From positions 31,368 through 95,367 of the forward strand of contig JAOMOG010000003.1 in NCBI GenBank assembly GCA_028353405.1: a DNA stretch of 64,000 nucleotides, given 5' to 3'. Source of the DNA: Candidatus Poseidoniaceae archaeon. Lineage in GTDB: Archaea; Thermoplasmatota; Poseidoniia; Poseidoniales; Poseidoniaceae. Positions 20,420-30,300 of the stretch are shown here, one piece after another. The notes below the pieces were generated by a model, which was not told the DNA's origin, searched no databases, and worked only from the letters and a program-made list of their open reading frames with translations. The translations under genes and the position numbers were made by a program. The number at the start of each line of letters is the position of its first letter. Within the stretch, counting starts at the first letter, position 1.

Positions 20420-22420
20420 ATGGTAAGTATGGTATTGAGTGCCCTCCCTGGTGTTGGAAAACAATTGGCTAAGAAATTGACCAGTCATTTTGGCTCTGAA
20501 GAATTGGCAGTAGCATCTCTCAAAGGCGGAGATTTGGCAAGGATTGCTGAGATTGATGGGCTATCACCAAAACGTGCATTATCACTGGCTAGAGCTGTTG
20601 CAGGAGATAGCGGTACTTTCCTTGCAACTAAAGAATCAATCAGTGTTCACAAACAATTACTCTCGAGCATTAGCGCCTTTACTTCTTGTCAAGCGAGCAG
20701 AGATAGAATGCAATTACTAACTCCAGTTGCAGACCCGAGTGAACGCAGAAAGAAATCAATTCTTTCTCATAACTTTGCATCAAGTCATCCGGAATTGGTT
20801 ACAATTTTTTCAGAATCTTGGAAGTCACTTGCAATCACACGTTCTCCAAATAATCGATATGAGCGTGTAGTGGTCTCAAAGCAACCACGTGAGCATCTTA
20901 AAAAATGGTGTAGAGTTCTAACTCCTGGTAATGGGGAAACATGGAAGGATTACACTGTTTTCAAGTCAATTACATGGATTGGAGGAGGCGCACCTGCTGA
21001 AATTCCAGATGGTTGGCTGGTTCTCAGCAATGATCCGGATGAAGAATTAATCGTCCCTGAAAAAACACTTGACTGGTTTCAACATAACAAGCGTACTTTA
21101 CAAGTGGTTAGAGAAATCGTTGAATTGAAAGCGATAGAAGAGGATTTCCACCCATTCCTAGACGCACTTTTCACTTCTGTTGAAGGACTTAGTGCATTAC
21201 CAGAACTATTGGATGAGATAGATGATGAAAGTGATTTAGAAAAAGTCGCAGAAGTCAAAGATTTGCTCTGGGGTAAAGTCAAATCGCTTTGTGAAGAAGT
21301 CAACTTAGAAGTTGAGAACGCTATGAATGATGCCAAAATGGCCCTATCCGGTGCAGAATTGTTAGAGGCATTATCTGATGGTACAGCATTCCAAAGAAAG
21401 ATACGAGATGCAACAAGTATGGTAATTTCTGATGCGATGGAGAAAGCAAAAACCACATTGAATGAATTCCTTGAAGGAACTGGCAGTCGATGCCCATTCG
21501 ATCTGTTCACCAATGATTGGCCTGCAAAAATTAACCGTTCAACAATTGACAAAATAGATGGTCAACTAGAATCGAAATTAGTTTCTGATAAAGCGCAGCA
21601 TATCTCTAATTTAGCGGCTAAATTAGGTCCGCTAAAGAGTCACTGCGAATCTGCAATCCGAGAATTAATCGAGTTTGACCAATGGCTTGCAATCGCTAAA
21701 TGGGCTCAGAAAAATGATTGCACAATCCCAGAGATTGTGGACCATGGAATCTATGTTGAAGAGGGGCGACATCTGCTATTGGGATGTCCAGCAGACCCGG
21801 TCACTTACGGCTTAGGTCAAGCTGCTGATGAAGGAGATAAGCAATCCTTAGCACTACTCACTGGTGCAAACTCTGGTGGTAAAACCACTCTGTTAGAACT
21901 GCTCGCTCATGTTAGTATTCTAACTCACATGGGGTTGCCAGTTCCAGCCAAGAGTGCTAAAGTGGGACTCGTTGAATCGCTTCACATACTGGCCAAGGCT
22001 GGTGGGACTCAAAGCGCGGGTGCGCTTGAGCAGACTTTAGTTGAATTAGCAGAAGTGGTTTCAGACCCGTCTGCAAAATTGATTCTCGCTGATGAATTGG
22101 AAGCAATTACAGAGCCGGGTGCAGGTGCAAGAATTATTGCTGGTATGCTCTTAGCGGCAGAATCTCAACCTGAAACTACGATGATGCTAGTAACGCATCT
22201 AGCACCAGCTATAATCAAGGCAAGTGGTCGTGATGATCTACGAGTTGACGGAATTGAAGCGAGTGGATTAGATGCGGATATGGAATTGATTGTCGATAGA
22301 ACTCCAAAGCGAAATCACTTAGCCCGTTCAACACCGGAATTGATTGTTAAGAGGCTTGTTCAACGCTCACAAGGAAATGCTCGGGGACTCTTCTCAGATA
22401 TTCTTCAAATGTTTGATTGA
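20420..22420 (+). CDS. MutS/MutS2-related ATPase with N-terminal helix-hairpin-helix
   Basis: HhH LSALPGVGKQLAKKL; MutS domain V Walker A LLTGANSGGKTTLLELLAHVSILTHMGLPVPAKSA; Walker B LILADELEAITEPGAGARI. Confidence 0.87.
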   Translation: MVSMVLSALPGVGKQLAKKLTSHFGSEELAVASLKGGDLARIAEIDGLSPKRALSLARAVAGDSGTFLATKESISVHKQLLSSISAFTSCQASRDRMQLLTPVADPSERRKKSILSHNFASSHPELVTIFSESWKSLAITRSPNNRYERVVVSKQPREHLKKWCRVLTPGNGETWKDYTVFKSITWIGGGAPAEIPDGWLVLSNDPDEELIVPEKTLDWFQHNKRTLQVVREIVELKAIEEDFHPFLDALFTSVEGLSALPELLDEIDDESDLEKVAEVKDLLWGKVKSLCEEVNLEVENAMNDAKMALSGAELLEALSDGTAFQRKIRDATSMVISDAMEKAKTTLNEFLEGTGSRCPFDLFTNDWPAKINRSTIDKIDGQLESKLVSDKAQHISNLAAKLGPLKSHCESAIRELIEFDQWLAIAKWAQKNDCTIPEIVDHGIYVEEGRHLLLGCPADPVTYGLGQAADEGDKQSLALLTGANSGGKTTLLELLAHVSILTHMGLPVPAKSAKVGLVESLHILAKAGGTQSAGALEQTLVELAEVVSDPSAKLILADELEAITEPGAGARIIAGMLLAAESQPETTMMLVTHLAPAIIKASGRDDLRVDGIEASGLDADMELIVDRTPKRNHLARSTPELIVKRLVQRSQGNARGLFSDILQMFD

Positions 22421-22484
22421 TACTAACTCGCTTATTGTTTCGCAATCTGCAAAAGTTTGTAAATTGCATGGGGAATATATCTTG

Positions 22485-22515
22485 CTTAGGGTGAAGTTCA
22501 AGTCAAAACCCTAAG
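22485..22515. promoter_or_regulatory. 8-bp inverted repeat in the ileS upstream region
   Basis: CTTAGGGT(22485-22492) - 15 nt - ACCCTAAG(22508-22515); TATA-like AATATAT at 22474-22480. Confidence 0.5.
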
Positions 22516-22525
22516 TGGCCCAAGT

Positions 22526-25500
22526 ATGGCTCAACCAAACGCTGCTGGTGATTTGGATGCGGTTGCCCTCGAAACAGCGCTATTAGAGGCGTGGGGGCAA
22601 GAAAATGCTTTCCAATCTAGTATTGATTCACGTCGTACAGGAGCACCATTCATTTTCTTGGAAGGGCCGCCTACTGCAAATGGAAAACCTGGAATTCACC
22701 ACGTTGTTGCTCGTGCTTACAAGGACTTAGTTTGTCGATGGAAAACAATGGAAGGTTTCCTAGTTGAAAGAAAAGGTGGATGGGATACTCATGGCTTACC
22801 AGTTGAGATTGAAGTTCAGAAGAGATTGGATTTAATGAGTAATGAACAGATTGAATCTTTTGGAATGAAGGAATTCAATCAGGCCTGTCGCGAATCGGTT
22901 TGGACCTATGAAGAATCTTGGAGAGAAATGACCGAGCGCATGGGTTATTGGGTTGACTTAGACAATCCATATGTCACCTTAGACAATAATTATGTTGAAT
23001 CTTGCTGGTGGGCATTGAAACAAATGTTCAGCAAAGATTTACTTTATCGAGGGCACAAGGTTTTACCTTATTGTCCACAAACAGGAACGTCTTATTCTTC
23101 TCACGAAGTAGCACAAGGATACAAGGAAGTCGAAGAGCCTTCAGTTTATGTTAAATTCAAATTAGTTGATCAAGATGCATCAATTCTTGCTTGGACAACC
23201 ACTCCTTGGACACTTCCAGGAAACGTTGGATTAGCAGTTGGACCAGAGGTCACTTATGTTCGAGTCAAGGTTACAGAGGATGCAGTAAATTGGCAAGGTG
23301 CTGGTGGTGCTACAATCGGTGAAGAGTTAATCCTCGCCAAAGATTTGATGAAAGAAGTATTGCGTCATCATGCAGAAGTTTTGGAAGAATTCCCTGGTAG
23401 TGAATTAGTTGGTAAAGCATACGAGCCGCTATTCCCTGATGCTGTACCACGTGGTGATTCACAATCAGCATGGACTATTTTAGAAGCAGATTGGGTAACA
23501 ACTACTGATGGTACAGGTGTGGTTCACACCGCAGTAATGTATGGTGAGGATGATTACAATCTTGGAATGGCTGCAGGTTTGCCTGCTCACCACACAGTGG
23601 AAATGAATGGTTCATTCTGTGAAGGAATCCATCCTCAACTAGATGGCAGATATGTCAAAGAATGTGACGGCACTATCATTGAATTATTATCAAGTCCGGG
23701 TGGCTCAAATGGTAAAGGTCCACAAAGTGGATTACTATACCGAGAGAAACTATATTCTCACGATTACCCACACTGCTGGAGGACTGATCATCCACTTCTT
23801 TACTATGCAATGGATTCATGGTTTGTTAGAATGACTGCAGTAAAGGAGAGATTAATCGAATTCAATAGCCAAACAGAATGGGCTCCAGATTGGGTCGGTG
23901 AGGGTCGCTTTGGTGAATGGATTCGTAATGTCAAAGATTGGGCGATTTCTCGCGAAAGATACTGGGGGACGCCTATTCCAGTATGGAGAAGCGAAGACGG
24001 TCAAATGAAATGTGTTGGTTCTATTGCTGAACTTCAACACGAAGTCGCTTTAGCAGTGGCAGCTGGATTTGACAATCCAGATTGTCCTGATGATGTTGAT
24101 CTACATCGCCCGATAGTTGATGAATTTACTTTCGTAAGTGATGATGGTAAACCAATGAAGAGAGAACCTTTCGTAATGGACTGCTGGTTTGATTCAGGCT
24201 GTGCATCTTTTGCTCAATGGCACTATCCGTTTGAGAACAAAGACACATTTGAGTCATCATACCCGATTGATTACATCTGTGAAGGAGTGGACCAAACACG
24301 AGGATGGTTCTACACATTGCTAGCAGTTTCTACAACTGTCTTTGATTCAATTTCTTACAAACGTTGTCTAAGTCTCGGTCTAATCTTGGATGCTGAAGGT
24401 AAGAAAATGTCTAAGTCTAAAGGAAATATTGTAGACCCTTGGGATCATTTTAATCGAGAAGGTGCAGATGCTACTCGCTGGTATATGGTGACAGCAGGAG
24501 CGCCATGGAGTCCGTTGAAGTTTGACCCGAATGGGGTTAGAGAAACTTATGCAAAGATGTTCCTAACCCTTTGGAATGTTTACAAATTCCATGCAGATTA
24601 TGCAGCACTTGATGGGTTTGACCCAGAAAAATCAGAAAATGATGTTTCATCAAGGCCAGCATTGGACCGTTGGATTCTATCGCGAATGTCATCTGTTGCA
24701 AGTGAATATCACAATGATTTCGTTTCTTGGAATTTCCATAAGGCTTGTCGTGACCTAGAAGATTTCGTTGTCAATGATTTATCCAATTGGTATGTTAGAC
24801 GCTCCCGCAGAAGATTGTGGGATGAGGCTGAAAACGAAGACAAGGCATCTTGTCAACATACACTTCACGAAATATTGGTGGTAATTTGCCGTTTGATGGC
24901 TCCAATATCTCCATTCATGGTCGATGTCATTCATCGTAATATTACTGGAAAACCAGTTCATCAAGCCGCTTGGCCATTGGGCGTTCCAGGAAGCCTTGAG
25001 GGTGCAACATCGGATGAGTGGGACATTGAAGCAGCAGCAGCTACCGCAACAATACCACCTGTAGATAAGAAATTAGAAGAGACAATGAGTTTGGTTCGTG
25101 AACTCGCTGAAGCAGGAAGAAGAATTCGCGTTGATGCTGGTAGAAGGCAAAGACTTCCTTGTGCACAAGGATGGATTGTTGCAGGTCCAGACGTTTCAAT
25201 TTTCCATGAGATTTTAGCAGAAGAATTGAATGTTGAGACTATTGCAGTTGAACAAGATTTAGACCGATTCCAAAAAGTAGAACTTGCACCTAATTTTAGA
25301 ACCTTAGCACCGAAAGCAAGAGCAGAGGTTAATGCAGTTTCTAACGCGATAAAGAATGCACAAAACCCTGATGAGATGCTTGCAGCAATCAAAGCCGGTG
25401 GAATGCAAATTCTAGGCGTTGACATAGATGAAAACGATGTTGAGATTCGTAGAGCAGAAAGAGATGGATTTGCTGCTGAAACGGTCACTATCGGCCAAGG

Positions 25501-25810
25501 CGAAGATGCATTCCAAGTATCATTAGTATTGGATATGCAAGATACACCGTTGCTTTTATCCAAGGGATTGGCGAGAGATATAACTCGTAGAATCCAAGCC
25601 AAGCGCAAGGAAATGGACTTTGAAATAGAAGCGACAATCGATTTGCAGGTGTGGTTGCAAAATGCACCTGAGATGTTTGAATCAGATCAAACATGGATTG
25701 CTACAGAAACACGAAGTGCAGCAGCAGTATTCCATTCAGAGGGCCAAGCACCAGCAAATGCAGATTCATTCACAGTCGATGGAATCTCTGTTCAATTTAC
25801 AGTAGAGTGA
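22526..25810 (+). CDS. ileS: Isoleucyl-tRNA synthetase
   Basis: PPTANGKPGIHHVVAR, GWDTHGLPVEIEVQK, KKMSKSKGNIVDPW; length 1094 aa. Confidence 0.96.
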   Translation: MAQPNAAGDLDAVALETALLEAWGQENAFQSSIDSRRTGAPFIFLEGPPTANGKPGIHHVVARAYKDLVCRWKTMEGFLVERKGGWDTHGLPVEIEVQKRLDLMSNEQIESFGMKEFNQACRESVWTYEESWREMTERMGYWVDLDNPYVTLDNNYVESCWWALKQMFSKDLLYRGHKVLPYCPQTGTSYSSHEVAQGYKEVEEPSVYVKFKLVDQDASILAWTTTPWTLPGNVGLAVGPEVTYVRVKVTEDAVNWQGAGGATIGEELILAKDLMKEVLRHHAEVLEEFPGSELVGKAYEPLFPDAVPRGDSQSAWTILEADWVTTTDGTGVVHTAVMYGEDDYNLGMAAGLPAHHTVEMNGSFCEGIHPQLDGRYVKECDGTIIELLSSPGGSNGKGPQSGLLYREKLYSHDYPHCWRTDHPLLYYAMDSWFVRMTAVKERLIEFNSQTEWAPDWVGEGRFGEWIRNVKDWAISRERYWGTPIPVWRSEDGQMKCVGSIAELQHEVALAVAAGFDNPDCPDDVDLHRPIVDEFTFVSDDGKPMKREPFVMDCWFDSGCASFAQWHYPFENKDTFESSYPIDYICEGVDQTRGWFYTLLAVSTTVFDSISYKRCLSLGLILDAEGKKMSKSKGNIVDPWDHFNREGADATRWYMVTAGAPWSPLKFDPNGVRETYAKMFLTLWNVYKFHADYAALDGFDPEKSENDVSSRPALDRWILSRMSSVASEYHNDFVSWNFHKACRDLEDFVVNDLSNWYVRRSRRRLWDEAENEDKASCQHTLHEILVVICRLMAPISPFMVDVIHRNITGKPVHQAAWPLGVPGSLEGATSDEWDIEAAAATATIPPVDKKLEETMSLVRELAEAGRRIRVDAGRRQRLPCAQGWIVAGPDVSIFHEILAEELNVETIAVEQDLDRFQKVELAPNFRTLAPKARAEVNAVSNAIKNAQNPDEMLAAIKAGGMQILGVDIDENDVEIRRAERDGFAAETVTIGQGEDAFQVSLVLDMQDTPLLLSKGLARDITRRIQAKRKEMDFEIEATIDLQVWLQNAPEMFESDQTWIATETRSAAAVFHSEGQAPANADSFTVDGISVQFTVE

Positions 25811-25870
25811 GTTGAAATCGTTTAATCTTTGAAGCGATGCCTTGAAAGAGAGGATGCGCGAGGTTTTCTT

Positions 25871-27268
25871 ATGCGCCGAGTGCTGCTTTGCTTGTTCATT
25901 GCAACTTCCACCCTAATGGCTGGTTGTTTAGGCGGTGGTGAAGGATTAGTCAGTGAGGAAAAGGTAGCACCTATTTTTGATGATTACATCATGATAGATG
26001 AAGCAGCTCATGGTGATGTGAGAGAATTCCTTACCATCGATTTGCGAACAAATGAAACTACCAATACTACATGGGCAGTTTTCAATAAGGATTACGGTGG
26101 TAATTGTTGCGAGCATTATATCGCTACTACAATTGAAGGAGATATCATGAATATTGGTGGCGAGTATCCTGTTTACACAGAAGACCGCGGCCATGCTTGG
26201 GACACTTACATCCCAGGAGTTCTCCCAGACACTCAGTGCCGAACTTTCGTTCCAACAAATCCAGGCCAAGAGGGACTTGGTGAGGGGAGTATTGTCCAAG
26301 CAACAAATGGAGATATTATCTCAATGACGTGGTTCCCGTATATTGGTGCTGATGGCAAGATTGACAAATTCTATGCACTCTTGTATGATGATAGTGAAGA
26401 GGAATGGAAGTGGTGCTATAATCGGATCACTGAACCATTTTATGACCGTTCATGGCAAGTCGAAGTAGTAGGTCCAATATCATCCAGTTTAGGCAGTGGT
26501 GATTGGGCTAGTATTATCGTTTCTAATTTCTGGCATCAAACTCAAAATGCTGGAGGTCAAATCAGTGTTGACGGATTGAATTATTATCCATTCCAATTCC
26601 CAAATAGAGGTGGTGGCGACCCAACAATCGAATTAGATTTGAATTTTACAGAAGCTGATTTACCAGCATACTATGATGTCAATAAGCCACACAAAGAAAT
26701 GCGTTCCTTCCCACTCCCTTCTGGTGGATTGCTATTCCCTAATTATTATGATAATGGTAATGCAGCATATATGGATACTACATTGTCATGGAATGAACTT
26801 GAAGTTCAATTCCCTTCCGAATATTGCCAAATAGATAGTACTGGTTCGATTCATTGTATGAAGAATACTGGTACTGATTTTACACATTTCATTTCATATG
26901 ATGGAACTAATAGTTGGCAAAATTATACTTATCAAATGGGTAATGTTTCAACATCAATCGAAGAGTGGGAGTTTCAAGCAAATGGAGAATTAGACCTATT
27001 TGTTCTAAATATTCGCTACCAAAGTAGCGAAGGTCCAGACGTTGATATGGTCTACCATGTACGCGGATATTCAGAAGACATGTCGCCAGATACTTTGACC
27101 TATATTGGAGAGGGTGATTTAGATTCAACATCCGGTGCAGGCAACGATATTCGCTTTGACTTTGCAAGCCTAGCAATATTGTCTGACGGAGGGGTTGTAG
27201 TCGCTTTCCACGACTCAACCGATGTAGATCCGTTATTCGCAATTGAATTGGAACTTCCTCAATATTAA
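25871..27268 (+). CDS. Secreted lipoprotein of unknown function
   Basis: MRRVLLCLFIATSTLMAGCLGGGEG lipobox; ORF opens upstream at 25829. Confidence 0.75.
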   Translation: MRRVLLCLFIATSTLMAGCLGGGEGLVSEEKVAPIFDDYIMIDEAAHGDVREFLTIDLRTNETTNTTWAVFNKDYGGNCCEHYIATTIEGDIMNIGGEYPVYTEDRGHAWDTYIPGVLPDTQCRTFVPTNPGQEGLGEGSIVQATNGDIISMTWFPYIGADGKIDKFYALLYDDSEEEWKWCYNRITEPFYDRSWQVEVVGPISSSLGSGDWASIIVSNFWHQTQNAGGQISVDGLNYYPFQFPNRGGGDPTIELDLNFTEADLPAYYDVNKPHKEMRSFPLPSGGLLFPNYYDNGNAAYMDTTLSWNELEVQFPSEYCQIDSTGSIHCMKNTGTDFTHFISYDGTNSWQNYTYQMGNVSTSIEEWEFQANGELDLFVLNIRYQSSEGPDVDMVYHVRGYSEDMSPDTLTYIGEGDLDSTSGAGNDIRFDFASLAILSDGGVVVAFHDSTDVDPLFAIELELPQY

Positions 27269-27397
27269 TTTTGTAATAAGTGTCCATTTTACGCTGGCAA
27301 TCGCATAAAATTAATTGACTCAATATATTGAATAAACGACATTATTTGAGATTGAGCAGGGGTATCATTGAAGACCTTTCATCAACAGCGTCAGCCT

Positions 27398-30300
27398 ATG
27401 GCGAGAGGAGGCTATGCCCATCGTGCAATTCTCCTAGTCGTATTGTTATTGATTGGAGGGCCAGTCCAAATCGGCCTTTCAGCGCAATATGATGGCACAA
27501 TTGCCCAGCAGTCACTGATTGATGAGCCTACAATATTCCCTGCTGCTACTGGCTCAACGCAGACCATTTCATTAGATGGCTCAACTGTTAATGATGCCTT
27601 TGAAGTGGAGGTACTAAGCGAAGAGCCACTAGTTGATATCAAACTCAATCTTTCACCAGCGGTACAAGTCACTCAATCTTCATATATTTGGGATGATAAC
27701 AACATATGGTCACATGCAGATGCACAACTAGATGGTGCCAAGCAATCCGGTGTTGGTTTATCTCTGAAGGGCGTAGACGCAGTATGGGATTTTAATTCAG
27801 GCAATGATGGTTGGACTTTCTCCAACGCTTATTCGGGAAGGTCAACCCTTCAATGTGGAACAAACGGTACTGGTGGTGGTTCGATCAGAACTTATGCGGG
27901 TTCAACATACGCAACTTCTCCAGTAGTCAATCTTAACGGATTATCTTCAGTTTCCGTTCATGCGTGGGTGAAACAGGGTAATTCAGGGTGTGGAGAAGAA
28001 CCAGATGCCAATGAAAACCTTGCATTCCAATACAAGACAAGTAGCGGTGGATGGACAACTTTTCAAACATACATGGGTTCAACTGCTGGAGGTACAGCGG
28101 TTCAGTTGAGTCAAAATTTACCAGCCGTAGCATTACATGCTAATAGCCAGATTAGAGCATACCAGAATTCAGGTTCAAGCACATGTTGTGATTATTGGTT
28201 CTTTGATGACGTATTCATGGACATTCCTTCATCTGCAACTTGGATCAGCCCCACCATCGGTTGGGCTAGCAATGCATCATTCCCAGTTTCAAAATCTGTT
28301 ATGGCTCCAATGTATATCGATGCCGATGTACCTGCAGGAGCACGGCTTGATTGGACCGTATTGGATGATAATGGGCTTGAAATTGATGGAATGAGTGGTT
28401 CAGGCGCAGTGATCCCTCTACAATTTATTGATTTTGAAAATATTAACGAAGTCAGGATTAAGTTTGAATTTAATGAATCAAATGCTGGATTGATTCCAAG
28501 AATTTTCGCACTTTCATTTGATGGTGCATACAAAGACACATTACAACCACTTCAAACAGGGATGATTTGGACCAATAATGGAGCACTCTATACCAGCAGT
28601 GCAACCCAATTCTCAGGTAATGCAACTGCAAATATCACCTCTCCTTGGTATAGTGCTGACTTTGCATCTGAAAGTGTAGTGGTAGATGGTCAGAGCACAA
28701 ATGCACAAGCACAAATACGATTTGATAGAGATGATAACTGGACTAATATTTCTTTACCATACACCTATAATTTGGATGAGACACTATATGGATTACAATT
28801 ACAATTCGCAGCCCTTGCTCCTGCCGATGGCAATATGAGTAATTTCACATCTTGGCAAGTTGATGAAATTGAACTTAGATTTAGTGGTGGGTCTTACCCA
28901 GCCCAACCTGCAATAGATTTCTCCGGCGATGAACTCCTTGAATGGGGAGGCAGTGATGATAGAGTCGGCTCTTGGGGTTGGCAAGATCGATTCGCTAATG
29001 GCGAGACACAGGTAGAAGTCATAGCAGGTATCTCAGGGTATGCTACAACAAAAGCTTGGATTCCAAAGGATGATTTACAATCACTTTCGTTCTCAGTATT
29101 GGCACAAGGTGGGACATTTAACACAGTCAACATCGTTGTTGGAAGTACTACTGTCACTACCTACACATTTTCCGATCGCACTAATGCACAAATACAATTG
29201 GATATTTTAGAATTGGATGATCTCAAATTAGAATTAGCAGCATCTACCTCAGCAGTTGCCGCATTAGGTACATTCTTTGTAGAAGTTGAATTAGAAATCC
29301 TGGGCTCTGGCAATATCACTTATGGTGGATTGAGTGCACCGTATCAGGCATCAATGACATTGGATGCTGGTCCACAATCAGCATTCGTTTTAGCAATTAA
29401 TTCCGCTCGAAGAGGATTAGTTCCGAGTCAAGGGATTCACCATATTCCTGTTCCATTCATCGCATCATCCGCAGGTGACTTGAAAATTGAATTGGTATCA
29501 ATGAACTCCTCATCAGAGGTTGTTCTTATTGATACTAGCATGGAAGATGAACCATTGACACTGACTCCAAGTCAGCAATGGATGACTATGCACGCATCAT
29601 ATCAAGTGTTTTCTTCAACCGCCAATATGGTTCGTTTTGATGTATTTGGTTCTGAAAATGAAGCGACTTGGTTGCTACCATTGAATGGGGGAGGACCGAT
29701 TGGACAAGGAGATTATGACAAGGTTGAGTTACACCCAACCAATGCCCTACAATCAACTGTTAATGGCACTGATGTTGATTTCAGTATAACCTTTAGACTT
29801 GAACCGGATTGGGAGGATGAAGATATATTGACTGTTTCCTCAAGATTGATTCTCAGTAGTAATACAATCTCAATTCCAGCATCCTACTATTGGGGTGGAT
29901 TTGACTACCAAGGATTTGAAAACGACTTAGAAATACATTCATTCAGTGTCTCAACGGATGAAGGAGAAATTCCTCAATCTGTTAATTTCTTACAATCGTC
30001 AGATGAGATCGTATTTACAGTTGATATTGGATTTGAGGGCGTTGATAGCAATGCTTCATTTGCCGATGGTGATGCGTTGGTAGAACTTGTCAGAGGAGGA
30101 CAAGTGATTGCAAATACAACGAGTTTGGATGAGGATATTTGGGTTGTCAACGATACAATTCCTTTCACTCACGGAAATCTAACTTGGACTATCAGAGTAA
30201 CTCCATTAAGCGGTTCAGGTACAACAACTAATTCTGAGATTTCTAGAACGTTCTTTATCGATTCAGTGAGACCGAGGGTGCTTGAGACCAGTGTTGGTTG

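Noticed and set aside
24961-25608. 215-aa minus-strand ORF inside ileS
   Set aside because: Shadow ORF opposite a clear aminoacyl-tRNA synthetase; no domain or SD.
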